A program made the translations under genes and the position numbers. Below are positions 1 to 8,607 of a DNA stretch of 64,000 nucleotides, one piece after another (within the stretch, counting starts at the first letter, position 1; each line of letters opens with the position of its first letter). A model generated the notes under the pieces. That model was not told the DNA's origin. It searched no databases and saw nothing but the letters and a program-made list of their open reading frames with translations. The stretch comes from Aureococcus anophagefferens (lineage: Eukaryota; Sar; Pelagophyceae; Pelagomonadales; Pelagomonadaceae): contig NW_008705572.1 in the NCBI RefSeq assembly GCF_000186865.1, forward strand, positions 703,384 to 767,383. The letters are read 5' to 3'.

Positions 1-192
1 GCGGCGGAGGCGAGCGCGAGCGCCGCCGTCGCGGCGCGCGCGACCGATGCGACGGCTCGGCACGCATCGATGCTCGCGCCGCGACGGCGCGCCGGCGGCC
101 AAGCAGTGCACAGTGCACAGCCGAGCCGAAGCCTCGAAGCGCGGCGCCGCCGCACGCCGTACGTAGGCAGTCGGCGCTTACCGCACGCGCCC

Positions 193-1281
193 CTATTGCC
201 GCTTGAGCGTGTTGAGGAAGTTGAGCGTGTCGCCGTCGAGGCAGAGGGACGTGCCCGAGGCGGAGACGGCCATGGTCCGCGGCTGCGTCGCGACGCCGAG
301 CGCGGGCAGCGACGCGGCGCGCGCGGGCGACTCCGGCGGCGGCGCGGGCTCGTCCGCGGCGTCGTCGGCCGCGGGGAACATGAGCTCGCCGAGGAGCTGG
401 AAGGTCTCCGGCGGCACGGCGTGGGTCCGCGTCGTCGTGCGCTTCGCGTTGTGGCGCTCCAGGTCAGCGACGCAGCGGCCGAAGAACTCCTGGAGGTCGG
501 TCATGCGCGTCCGCTCCGCGACGAGCACGCCCCGGAGGCGCACGGCGTCCTCGGACTTGACCTCGAGCTCGCGGCGCAGCTGCGCGACCTCGCTCGCGAG
601 CTGGCGCTCGACGGTGAGCGCCGCGGGGTCCAGCGCGGCGTCGCCGCGCGACGACGCGTCGTCGCCGGCGCCGCCGAAGAGCGCCGCGGCGCCGCCGAGG
701 GCCGCGGCGCTCCGGTGGCCCCGGTCCGTCTTGCGCCGGCCGCCAACCCCAAAAAGGCCCGGGGCGCTCGCGGACGCGGACATGTGGCGCGCGTGGTCCG
801 CGCCGCGCCGGCCCTCGCGCGCGCCGCGGCGCCGCGACTCGGGCTTCTCCGCGTCCGGCGCGGCGTCCTCGACGATGTTCCGCGCTTTCAACTCGGCCTG
901 GAGGAGCTTGTGCTGCTTCTTCGACGCCTTGAGCTGGCGGCTGAGCCACCGGCGGTCCGCCTCGAGCGTCTCGTACTTGCGCCGCATGTAGCTCCGGTCC
1001 TTGTCCATCGCGGCGATGTAGGCCGTCTGCTGCGCGGCCTCGTTGCGGTACCAGGCGCCGTCGCGCTCGAGCTGCTGGATGTGGTCGTCCTTGAGGATGC
1101 TCGACTCGGCCTCGCTCAGCTTGTCCCGCAGGCCCTGGAGCTCGCGGTGCACCTCGACCATGTGGGCCCGGTAGGCCTGGAGGAACTCGGCCTCGGCCTT
1201 GCTCAGGCACTCGGACACCGACACCTGGAACGTCGACATCGTGTCCTTGAGCTCCGCATACTGCGCCCGCACGTCCTCCAT
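193..1281 (-). CDS. Coiled-coil protein of unknown function
   Basis: Encodes 362 residues from an ATG at 1281. Residues 1 to about 130 are charged and predicted to form coiled coil (repeated E/K/Q/R heptads, for example SEAESSILKDD and DRRWLSRQLKASKKQ). A low-complexity Ala/Gly/Arg/Ser linker follows (about 140-215), then a second helical stretch with the conserved-looking segment RTRMTDLQEFFGRCV near residue 265. Codon third positions are almost all G or C on this strand, which is why this frame is chosen over the longer antisense frame at 70-1344. The general look (two coiled coils around a conserved LQEFF core) suggests a cytoskeletal or ciliary protein, but I do not recognise the family. 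No membrane segment or targeting signal is seen. Confidence 0.75.
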   Translation of the reverse strand: MEDVRAQYAELKDTMSTFQVSVSECLSKAEAEFLQAYRAHMVEVHRELQGLRDKLSEAESSILKDDHIQQLERDGAWYRNEAAQQTAYIAAMDKDRSYMRRKYETLEADRRWLSRQLKASKKQHKLLQAELKARNIVEDAAPDAEKPESRRRGAREGRRGADHARHMSASASAPGLFGVGGRRKTDRGHRSAAALGGAAALFGGAGDDASSRGDAALDPAALTVERQLASEVAQLRRELEVKSEDAVRLRGVLVAERTRMTDLQEFFGRCVADLERHNAKRTTTRTHAVPPETFQLLGELMFPAADDAADEPAPPPESPARAASLPALGVATQPRTMAVSASGTSLCLDGDTLNFLNTLKRQ

Positions 1282-2224
1282 GGCGGCGCGGGGCCCGAGC
1301 GGGGCAGCGCGCTATCGGCTATCACACCAAGGGGTAATAAATAGTATGGGGTGGCAGCTCAACGAGATTATGTTGCGCGAGCTCCTCGTACTGCAACCCA
1401 TCGTTTTGGGGCAATGTTGACGACTTTTGGCCGGGGACTTTTCGACGCCGCCGTCGTCGACGCGGCCCCAGACGGACCGCAGCGGTATTCGCTCCCCCGC
1501 GAAGGCGCCCGCGACAAGACTTACGCGTCCGGGCGGTTCGGGTCCGGTGGAAGGAAACCGAGGCGCGCTGGAGGGCACCGTGTCCGGTTTGGCGCCACGC
1601 GAGGAAGGGGGTTTTGGGGCAGCTCTTGGACGTGTTCGCGATGATGATGGTCGTGGACCGTCTGCTGGCGCTGCAGAGCCCTTCGTTGGTACCTATGGAT
1701 GGGCTCGAGCATCTCAGGACACGAAAAGTTCTCGACCTCGAATGCCCGCACGCTGCCCGAGAAACTGTGTTGCGACACCGTCGGCGCCGGGGCTGCGCAG
1801 GCTCTGAGATCGTGGGAAAAGTGTGTCCTGAAGGTTTCGAGCCCCCCGCGGGTACCCATAGGGCGCCTCCAACCTCTAAGGACAAGAAAATATCGCACAC
1901 TCGACTCACACCGCCGCCCTCTCGTCCCGCCGCCGAACAACCGTCGCGCTCGCGAGCCAACGCAATGATCTCAGCAGCCCAAATTCGCTGCCCCGCCCCG
2001 TCGAAGGGTTCCGCAGCCGCGCCGCGCCGCGCGACCCGCCATCGTTGCACTCAGCCCGCGCGCTGCGGCGTGGAAGAAGAAAGAAAACGCTAGCGGCGGC
2101 CCCGAGTAGTACGAGGACCTCGCGTTTCGCCTGCCACCCCATCTAGATTTATATCCCCTTGATCACGCGCGGGCGGGCGGCTCCTTGAAGATCCAAGGCA
2201 ACGTTTGACCCCAAACGTACGGCG
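1282..2224. other. 943-bp intergenic region between divergent genes
   Basis: The region separates the divergently read coiled-coil gene and F-box/OmpA-like gene and should hold both promoters. Composition is more balanced than in the flanking genes and none of the open frames keeps the strong G/C third-position pattern, so I call no gene. A TATA-like stretch (tttatat) lies near 2149, about 75 nt before the ATG at 2225. Two loosely similar segments begin near 1690 and 1852 (both gtacc-at-g followed by ctNaggacaNgaaaa), a possible degenerate repeat with a period of about 162 nt. Confidence 0.5.
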
Positions 2225-3094
2225 ATGGACGGCGCGACGTCGAGCCGCGCGCCCCCGCCGGACGGCATGACGCGCACCCCCGCCCTCCACTCGCTCCCCC
2301 TCGACGCCGTGAGCCACATCACGCCCTTTTTGGACCTGACGAACGTCGCGAAACTCGCGACGGCGGACAAGCACATCGACGGCGCCCTGCGCACAAACGA
2401 GCAGCGGCAGAAGCTGCTCCACCACCTCGACCGCGACCGTTGCCGCGTCGGCGCGTCGACGTCGCTGGAGCACGTCGCCCTGGCGGACGCGGCGCGCGAG
2501 TGGGAGCCCCTGGCGGCCGTGCGCGGCGCGGCCGAGTTCGCGGACCCGGAGGCCGTGGACGCGCGGTGCCGGCAGATCGCCGCGCTGCTCCGGCGCCACG
2601 GGACGGCGACGGTGCGCGTCGAGGCCCACTGCGACGGCGTCGACGTGCGGCCCTGGGCCCTCGCCCACGCGCTGTCCGCCGAGCGCGCGCGCCGCGTCGC
2701 CGCGCGCCTCGCCGAGTGGGCGGGCGCCGCGGGCCCGCCGCTCGACGTCGGCGCCGTCTTCGGCGGCGCCGCGGCCGGTCGCGGCGCGGCCGGCGCCCCG
2801 CGCGTCGCCCTCGCGAACGTGCGGCCCCGCGCCTTCGTCGACCCCGCGAACGCTCGCGTCGAGGTCTACCTCCGGCTCCCGCGCGGCGGCGACGGCTTCG
2901 TCGAGATGCCGCCGCGGCGCCGGGGCCTCGGCGCGCCCGCCGCGCCCGCGGCGGACTGGCCCCGCCGCGCGGCGCGGGCGACGTCCTGGCCCCTCCGGAA
3001 GCTCGTCCACGTCGCGCGCGCCTGGCTCGTGGCGCCCCCCGCCGCGGACCGCAGCGACCAGCTCCTCCTCGCGGCGGCGCGCCCGCGGCCGTAA
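2225..3094 (+). CDS. F-box-like protein with an OmpA-like domain
   Basis: Encodes 289 residues. Residues 20-55 (LPLDAVSHITPFLDLTNVAKLA and following) look like an F-box: Leu-Pro-Leu-Asp opening and a hydrophobic helix pair. Residues about 105-217 resemble the OmpA C-terminal fold. The parts I see are a strand with VRVEAHCDG in the place of the usual VEGHTD, then LSAERARRVAARL, which matches the LSxxRAxxVxxxL helix, and a final ANARVEVYL strand like the NRRVEI end. In bacteria this fold binds peptidoglycan; here the ligand is unknown. An F-box normally links a substrate to an SCF ubiquitin ligase through SKP1. The C-terminal 70 residues are Arg/Ala/Pro-rich. The pairing is unusual; the OmpA assignment rests on motif order only. 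Confidence 0.65.
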   Translation: MDGATSSRAPPPDGMTRTPALHSLPLDAVSHITPFLDLTNVAKLATADKHIDGALRTNEQRQKLLHHLDRDRCRVGASTSLEHVALADAAREWEPLAAVRGAAEFADPEAVDARCRQIAALLRRHGTATVRVEAHCDGVDVRPWALAHALSAERARRVAARLAEWAGAAGPPLDVGAVFGGAAAGRGAAGAPRVALANVRPRAFVDPANARVEVYLRLPRGGDGFVEMPPRRRGLGAPAAPAADWPRRAARATSWPLRKLVHVARAWLVAPPAADRSDQLLLAAARPRP

Positions 3095-3259
3095 GCGGCT
3101 CCTCGTTGCTCCTCTTGTGTGGGCACAGGACGACCATACGGCGCGAGATCACGATAAAGTCCATCAGCTTCGGCCCCCGATCTTGTATCTTGACTGTTCG
3201 AAGCTCGTCTCGGAGAGCAAAGCTGAGGTTCTGTCGACACGTTCGGGCTGCCAATCCTA

Positions 3260-4243
3260 TTGACGATGATCGCGCCGGCGACCCCCGCGGCCAAGGGCCT
3301 TGTCCCCGTGGCGACGCCCATCTCGCCGGGCTGCGTGACGGCCTGGGTCGACCTGACGAACGACGACTTTGAGGAGATTCATCCCGACGAGAAAGAGACC
3401 CCGCCCCACCACTACGCCCCGAGGCACAAGGACCACGCCCTGGCGACGGCCGCGCCTGCTCGGCCTTCCGCGGACTTCCGCGCGCTGAAGCGGCTCGTCC
3501 GCAAGAGCGCGGGCGAGTTCCACGGCCTGCGGGAGCTGCTGCGGGGCCCCGCGCGGGGCCAGGTGCAGCGCGCGGCGCGCGGGTCCATCGGGCGCCTCCG
3601 CGCGCGGCGGTGCCGCGGCGGCGTCGCGCGGCTCCAGGCCGTCTTTCGGGGCCACGAGGCGCGGCGGGCCTACGGCGGGCTCCTCGCGCTCGCGCCGGGC
3701 GGCCGGCGCGCGTCGCTCGCCGCCGTGCGGGCGCTGCAGTGCCGCTGCCGGCGCCGCGCGGTCGCCGCGACGCCCGCGGGGCGCGCCGTCGCGCTCGCGC
3801 GGCGGCGGCCGCTCGCGGTCTACGCCCCGCGGGCGCGCGACTTCGCGCGCGACCTCCTGGACGTGCGGACCCTCGCGCTCTCGAAGAAAGCTGACCTCGA
3901 GATGCTCCGGCTGGAGAGCGACCACCTCAAGGCCGACATCGCCCTCATCGCGGGCGAGACGCAGCGCCTCGAGTTCGTCGTCGCGGAGCACGAGGCCGCG
4001 ATGGCGGGCCTCCGGGACGCGCGGCGCCGCGCGGCCGTCGCCGCGGCCGCGGCGACGGCGGCGACGGACGACGCGAACCGCGCGCGGTGCCGCTCCGCGC
4101 CCGACGACCTCCACCCGGGCATCCCGCGGCCCGCGGAGATGGACGCGGCGCGGCGCCTCGTCTACGTCGCGGAGCGCGGCGTCGTCAACGTCTACTGGAA
4201 GACGGAGCTCGGCCTCGTCCACCCCCCCGTGCGGACCTTGTGA
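3260..4243 (+). CDS. IQ-motif, coiled-coil protein
   Basis: Encodes 327 residues; ATG at 3260, with a second ATG two codons later. Residues 122-140 (GVARLQAVFRGHEARRAY) form a good IQ motif, which in this family binds calmodulin or calmodulin-like light chains. A further weak IQ-like stretch (AVRALQCRCRRRAV) follows at about 155-168. Residues 210-257 form a coiled coil rich in Leu, Glu and Ala. The C-terminus (VYVAERGVVNVYWKTELG) is conserved-looking but unknown to me. No catalytic domain is visible. A calmodulin-regulated cytoskeletal or ciliary role is the simplest guess. Confidence 0.7.
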   Translation: MTMIAPATPAAKGLVPVATPISPGCVTAWVDLTNDDFEEIHPDEKETPPHHYAPRHKDHALATAAPARPSADFRALKRLVRKSAGEFHGLRELLRGPARGQVQRAARGSIGRLRARRCRGGVARLQAVFRGHEARRAYGGLLALAPGGRRASLAAVRALQCRCRRRAVAATPAGRAVALARRRPLAVYAPRARDFARDLLDVRTLALSKKADLEMLRLESDHLKADIALIAGETQRLEFVVAEHEAAMAGLRDARRRAAVAAAAATAATDDANRARCRSAPDDLHPGIPRPAEMDAARRLVYVAERGVVNVYWKTELGLVHPPVRTL

Positions 4244-4346
4244 GTTCGCCGCCCGTGTTACACCCCATTCGAGATACACGTCATCTTGTAACCGTACTCC
4301 TCGCCTCGGAGCTCGGCCTCGTCTTTAGCGGACCTTGCAACTTACG

Positions 4347-6257
4347 CTAGTCGTACTCCTCGCCGCCGTAGTCGTCCTCGTCGTCGTAGTCGTCGCCCGC
4401 GTAGTCGTCCTCGTCGTAGTCGTCCTCGGCCGGCGCCGCGGCGGCCGCGGCCGCGTGCGCGGCGCGCGGCGCGGCGCCGTCCTCGACGGTGGTCTCGTCG
4501 GCGACGGACGCGAGGCGCGCGCGCTTCTCCGCGCGCTGCGCCTCCGCGGGCGCCGCGGTGCTCGCCGGCGCGACGGCCGCGCGCTTCCGGGGCCGCGGCG
4601 CCGCGGGCTCGGGCGCGTCGTCGCCGAAGATGCCCTCGAGGACGCCGTAGTTGATCTTCTTGGAGAAGCGCTTCTTCTCGACGACGTCGATGAGCGCCTC
4701 CTTGGCCGTGCGCGAGTCCTTGGACGCGCGCGCGCCCTTGGCCTTGCCCGCCGAGGCCTTGCGGCCCCGCTTCGCCGCCTTGTCCGACGGCCCGCCGTCG
4801 GGGCCCGCGCTCGCCTCCGCGCGCGCCGCGGCGAGCTTGTCCTTCTCGTCGCGCTGCGCGAGGTAGTCCTTGTTCATCGTCGTCCAGATCTCCGACTTCT
4901 GCTTGACCTCCTCGTCCGTGAGGATGAAGCCGTCGATCTCGTCGTCGGCGACGTCCGCGAAGTCGTCCTCGGCCTCGTCGCCGTCGCCGTCGTCGTCGTC
5001 GTCGTCGCGGGGGATGGGCGCCTTCGCCGCGACGGCGCTCGTCGCGGGCGCCTCGGCGTCCTCGTTTTCCAGCATCTCGCGGATCTCCTCGTAGCACTTC
5101 TCCCGCGCGGAGTCGAGCTCGCGCTGCCGCTTGCCGACGCGCGACGTCCGCGTCGGCGGCGCGGCCTCGAGGGCGATGGACCCCTCGACGATGTCGCTCG
5201 AGCTCGCGACGAGGGCCGTCTCGCCGCCGGCCGCGGGCGGCGGCAGCGGCGCCCACGCGGCGCCGTCGCGCCGCGGCTCGTCGTCGAGCGGCGCGAGGCC
5301 CTGCTGCAGGCGCCGCGCGTTCTCCCGGGACCGCTCGGCGCGCTGGAAGGACGGCGGGTGCTCCTCGGCCAGGTCGTCGGAGCGCCGGTTGAACTCCGCG
5401 AGGCTTAGTTGGGCCGCGGGCGTCGCCTGGAAGTCCGCGAGGCGCTTCGCGACGGTCATGCCGCAGACCCGCAACGCCTTGACGACGTCGTCCTGGGTCC
5501 GGTGGAAGCCGTGGGCCCGGGCGCCCACGAGGAGCGCCGCGGCGCAGACGCCCGCGGGCCGCCGGCCCGTCTCGATCCAGTCGCGCTTCATGCGCTGCAC
5601 GACCCTCAACGCCGTCGTCGCGACGGCGCCGCACTTGTCGCCCAACTCCAACTTGGCCGCGAAGCGGTGGATGTAGAGGCTCGGGTCGATGATGGGCAGC
5701 TCCAAATTCAACAAGCGCCGGAACTTGAGGAACGTCGCGCCCAGCGCGTAGACGTTGACCTGGAGCACGTCGCTAAAGTCGATGAGCATGTGCGCGGACT
5801 TTTCGCGGCGGCACATGACGTAGAGGCACGCGCAGACGACGTGGAGCGTCTTGCGGCCCTGCGTGAAGTTGCGCTGGGCCGCCATGCCGAAGAGGCGGTG
5901 CGCGCCGTCGACGAAGTGCGCGCCCAATCGCAGGCTCGACGCGACCTGCGCGATCTTCCGCCGGCCCGTCGCCAGCGTCGTCTCGCGCGAGCTCCGCAGG
6001 AAGCCGTAGCGGGGCCGCCCGCCGCCGCGGGACCCGCCCCAGCCGCTGCCGCCGAGGCCCCCGAAGGGCTTCGTGCAGCTCGCGGACACGAACTGGCCGA
6101 CGACGGACGACGCGCCGCCGCCGCTCTCCGCGAACTCGATGCTCGACACGATCGTCGACTCCTCGCAGACCGTGCCGCAGCGCACGCAGACGGCGTCGCC
6201 GCCGGCCTCCTGCCAGTCGATGTCGATGGACCCGCACTCGGGGTTCGGGCACTTCAT
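4347..6257 (-). CDS. BRF1: BRF1, TFIIB-related subunit of TFIIIB
   Basis: Encodes 636 residues from ATG 6257. BRF1 is the TFIIB-like subunit of TFIIIB, which recruits RNA polymerase III to tRNA and 5S genes. The N-terminus has a zinc ribbon (C3, C8, C24, C27; CPNPEC then CVRCG). Two cyclin folds follow at about 95-175 and 185-275, the first with the family-typical GRKTLHVVCACLYVMCR and LIDFSDVLQVNVYALG. What separates it from TFIIB is the C-terminal BRF1 homology region: EIWTTMNKDYLAQRDEKD near 455 and KRFSKKINYGVLEGIFGDD near 530, which bind TBP and Bdp1 in yeast. The tail is highly acidic with Asp/Glu/Tyr repeats. Length is close to yeast and human BRF1. It is convergent with the IQ gene, ending about 100 nt away. 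Confidence 0.95.
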   Translation of the reverse strand: MKCPNPECGSIDIDWQEAGGDAVCVRCGTVCEESTIVSSIEFAESGGGASSVVGQFVSASCTKPFGGLGGSGWGGSRGGGRPRYGFLRSSRETTLATGRRKIAQVASSLRLGAHFVDGAHRLFGMAAQRNFTQGRKTLHVVCACLYVMCRREKSAHMLIDFSDVLQVNVYALGATFLKFRRLLNLELPIIDPSLYIHRFAAKLELGDKCGAVATTALRVVQRMKRDWIETGRRPAGVCAAALLVGARAHGFHRTQDDVVKALRVCGMTVAKRLADFQATPAAQLSLAEFNRRSDDLAEEHPPSFQRAERSRENARRLQQGLAPLDDEPRRDGAAWAPLPPPAAGGETALVASSSDIVEGSIALEAAPPTRTSRVGKRQRELDSAREKCYEEIREMLENEDAEAPATSAVAAKAPIPRDDDDDDGDGDEAEDDFADVADDEIDGFILTDEEVKQKSEIWTTMNKDYLAQRDEKDKLAAARAEASAGPDGGPSDKAAKRGRKASAGKAKGARASKDSRTAKEALIDVVEKKRFSKKINYGVLEGIFGDDAPEPAAPRPRKRAAVAPASTAAPAEAQRAEKRARLASVADETTVEDGAAPRAAHAAAAAAAPAEDDYDEDDYAGDDYDDEDDYGGEEYD

Positions 6258-6572
6258 GGCGGAGCTCTAAACGTCGGCGACGCCCTTCGCCGTCTCGCGC
6301 GCGGGGCCTCGCGCGGCGCGGTGTCTTTTGGTGCTGGCGTGAACGGGCGTGCGTGGCGCGTGCTGCGCGCGCCGGGGGGGCTCGTGGCGGGGCGTTTGGC
6401 AGCGCCTGCGGGCGAGACGAACGTCGCAGCCAGGCGACGGGCTCTGTGAGCTCGCTGAGCAGCTCGGCATCAACATCGCCAAGAAGCAGCCGAGCTGCCC
6501 CCTGCCTTCTCAGCCGGCGGATCTGGGTGGCCCGCCCGCGGCCCGCGCCTGTTCCTCGACGGCAGCCCAGCG
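6258..6572. other. Intergenic region upstream of BRF1 and the ankyrin-like gene
   Basis: 315 bp between divergent genes. The frame of the downstream gene stays open upstream of its first ATG at least back to 6501, and reads GPRLFLDGSPA just before the ATG, so the first coding exon may begin upstream. I see no clear TATA element. Confidence 0.4.
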
Positions 6573-7121
6573 ATGCGCTACCGCGAGACGAGCGCCACGT
6601 CGGAATTCATGCCGCGGAAGAAGGACCCGGTCCTCGACCGCTGGCGCCGGGAGAACAGCGTCGTCGACAGCCTCGTGAAGAAGCTGCCCCTCTGCAACGC
6701 CGACGAGGAGGAGCTCTACACCAAGGCCGTGCGCACCCACCTGTCGACCGACGGGCCCGACAGCCTCTGCGACCTGGCCGACGGCAAGGGACGGACGCTC
6801 CTCTGGCACGCGACGCGCGAACTCGACGACAAGGCCATTCACCTCCTGCTCAAGGAGGGGAACATGGGCCGCACGGTGTCGCGGTCGACGCGGTCGAGCT
6901 CCAGCGTCGACCCCGTCGCCCTGGCCCTCGAGCTCGGCCGCCAGGACCTCGCGGACATGATGCTCGCGAGCTGCAACGCCATGGTCGTGCGCCACCGCGG
7001 CTCCCTCGACAAGCAGGCCGTCAGCGGCCGGGACCTGCGGGGCGACCCGGGCGCGTCCTTCTTCTTCTGCTGCGCGCCCGCCCAGGAGGACACGCTCGCG
7101 CCCGCGGGGGACGACTTCTAA
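6573..7121 (+). CDS. Small ankyrin-like protein
   Basis: Encodes 182 residues from ATG 6573; an alternative start is the Met at 6609. The middle reads like one to two ankyrin-type helix pairs: GKGRTLLWHATRELDDKAIHLLLKEG at about 90-115 and DPVALALELGRQDLADMMLA at about 122-142. This matches the ankyrin G-x-T-xLxxA pattern loosely. The N-terminal 60 residues are charged. The C-terminus carries SFFFCCAPAQED, where the Cys pair could be palmitoylated, but this is only a guess. Few repeats and no other domain limit the assignment; it may be a partner-binding adaptor. Confidence 0.6.
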   Translation: MRYRETSATSEFMPRKKDPVLDRWRRENSVVDSLVKKLPLCNADEEELYTKAVRTHLSTDGPDSLCDLADGKGRTLLWHATRELDDKAIHLLLKEGNMGRTVSRSTRSSSSVDPVALALELGRQDLADMMLASCNAMVVRHRGSLDKQAVSGRDLRGDPGASFFFCCAPAQEDTLAPAGDDF

Positions 7122-7248
7122 CCTTGTGCCTGTCTGTATACGTACGCGCGTGCCAGCGGCGGTCGACGCCCCGCGTCGCCTCCGTCGCGAGCGGCCGCTC
7201 GTGAAACGAATGTGCGATGTATGTACATGGGCGCGCCGCGCGCGGGGG

Positions 7249-8318
7249 CTAGTGCGCGCGGCGGCGGGGACTCCGGCTCCGCATGGCGGGGTACTGGAGC
7301 GACAGCTTCCAGCAGGGCACCTCCGTCGCGAGCTCCCAGGCCTCCGCGTCCGCGGCGACGTTCGCGGGCCGCGCGCGCAGGACGCCGAGCTTCTCCTTGT
7401 CCTTGAAGGTGCGCTTGCCCTTGTCGGGCTTCATCTTGTTCTTCGGCTTGCCCCGCCGCGCGAGCTTCGCCGCGTCCGTGATGAGGACCTCGACGACGTC
7501 GAGCCCCTCGAACCAGCCGTCGCCGTCGTCGCCCGCGTCGACCTCCGCGCCGTAGCGGCTGTCGGAGAACCAGGCCGCGACGTCCGCGGCGAAGGACGCG
7601 CAGGCCTTGGAGCCCTTGAGGCCCGGTACCCAGCTCGTCCGCAGGAGCACGTTCGCGCCCTTGCCGTCGCGGACGCGGAAGTAGCTGTCGCCCTCGGCCG
7701 CGCACGCGAGCATGGCGCTATCGGTGGCGCCGTCGAAGCGGCCCACGAGGATGGGGATGCCCCGGGGCGACGAGAGCACGAGGCCGTCGAAGCCTACGAG
7801 TGCGGCGGCGTGAGAAAACGGCGCGCGCGCGGCGATTCGAAGCGAATCCGGCGGTTCCCCCGCGCGGATCCCCGAAGAGGCGCCGGCGTCGCGCCGTAGG
7901 GCCGCGCGCCGACGGGCTCCGTCGCCCGGGCGTAGGTCGCCGGCGAGAACTCGTCGAGGACCCGCCCGAGGAGCGCGTCGCCCTCGACGTGCTTTAAAAT
8001 TTGTTCCGGGTCCTCGCCGTACTCGAGCCGCTCCATGAGGCCGTCGATCTCCCGCTCGACGAGGCTGACGTCGTTGAGGAGCTCCGTGACGGCCTCGGCG
8101 CGCCGCCGCTGCTTCTCGAGGATGCGGTAGTAGTAGGCAAATGGCTTGCCATACTCCAGCAAACTGCCGATGCCCTCCTGGCGGTCCAGGAGCTCCTCGC
8201 GCTGCTGCTCGACGAGCTGGGCTTTCGCGACCGTCAGCACGCCGCGCAGGTGCGTCGGCGTGTAGGCCGCCGCGCCGGCGAGCAGCGCGGCGAGCATTGT
8301 TCGTCGAGGCCGCTGCAT
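7249..8318 (-). CDS. Plastid-type NFACT-R domain protein, in two frames
   Basis: Two open frames on the minus strand appear to be one gene. The upstream part (8318 to about 7795) starts with MQRPRRTMLAALLAGAAAYTP, a signal peptide ending in an A-Y motif typical of secondary-plastid targeting, then a helical region (residues about 30-125). The downstream part (about 7830-7249) is an NFACT-R (DUF814) domain: SSPRGIPILVGRFDGATDS, then VLLRTSWVPG, then KLGVLRARPANVAADAEAWE at the end. This domain occurs in Rqc2/NEMF and RqcH ribosome-quality-control factors and in a shorter plant-type protein; the short form fits here. The frames differ and the upstream one stops at 7794. An intron ending at the tag around 7795 is likely, but I could not find a donor that restores phase. 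A frameshift is the alternative. Confidence 0.65.
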
Positions 8319-8607
8319 CGGATCCGGGTTTCTAGTCGAATGTCCGAAGGACACGACGTGGTTTTTTACCGCAGGGTCTCTCTCTCTTGGCCGTCCCTAC
8401 GGTCCATCTTGACGAAATCGTGGCCTGCTGACAAGCGAAAAGAAAAATGATCGGGTTTGCGTTTATGTCAACAACGGCTCGTCAATTTTGTGGGTCGCGC
8501 CCTCGTGGAAGCCCGCGGCCTTCGGCCACCACACGCGCAATGTACATGTCTCAAGTTAGGAATGGGGCTCTTCGGGTTTGAAAATTTCTCTTCGTTCGGG
8601 TGGCTGC

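Noticed and set aside
1..192. Possible end of a gene at the window edge
   Set aside because: Short repetitive GC-rich sequence with several open frames but no motif or bias that decides one.
70..1344. 424-codon plus frame at the window start
   Set aside because: It is antisense to the coiled-coil gene; the minus frame has the codon bias and coiled-coil pattern.
1690..1900. Possible tandem repeat with a period of about 162 nt
   Set aside because: The two copies agree only in short blocks; without an alignment score it is not safe to call a repeat or a gene.
4335..5408. Val/Leu/Arg-rich plus frame over BRF1
   Set aside because: It is the reverse of the acidic BRF1 tail and has no domain.
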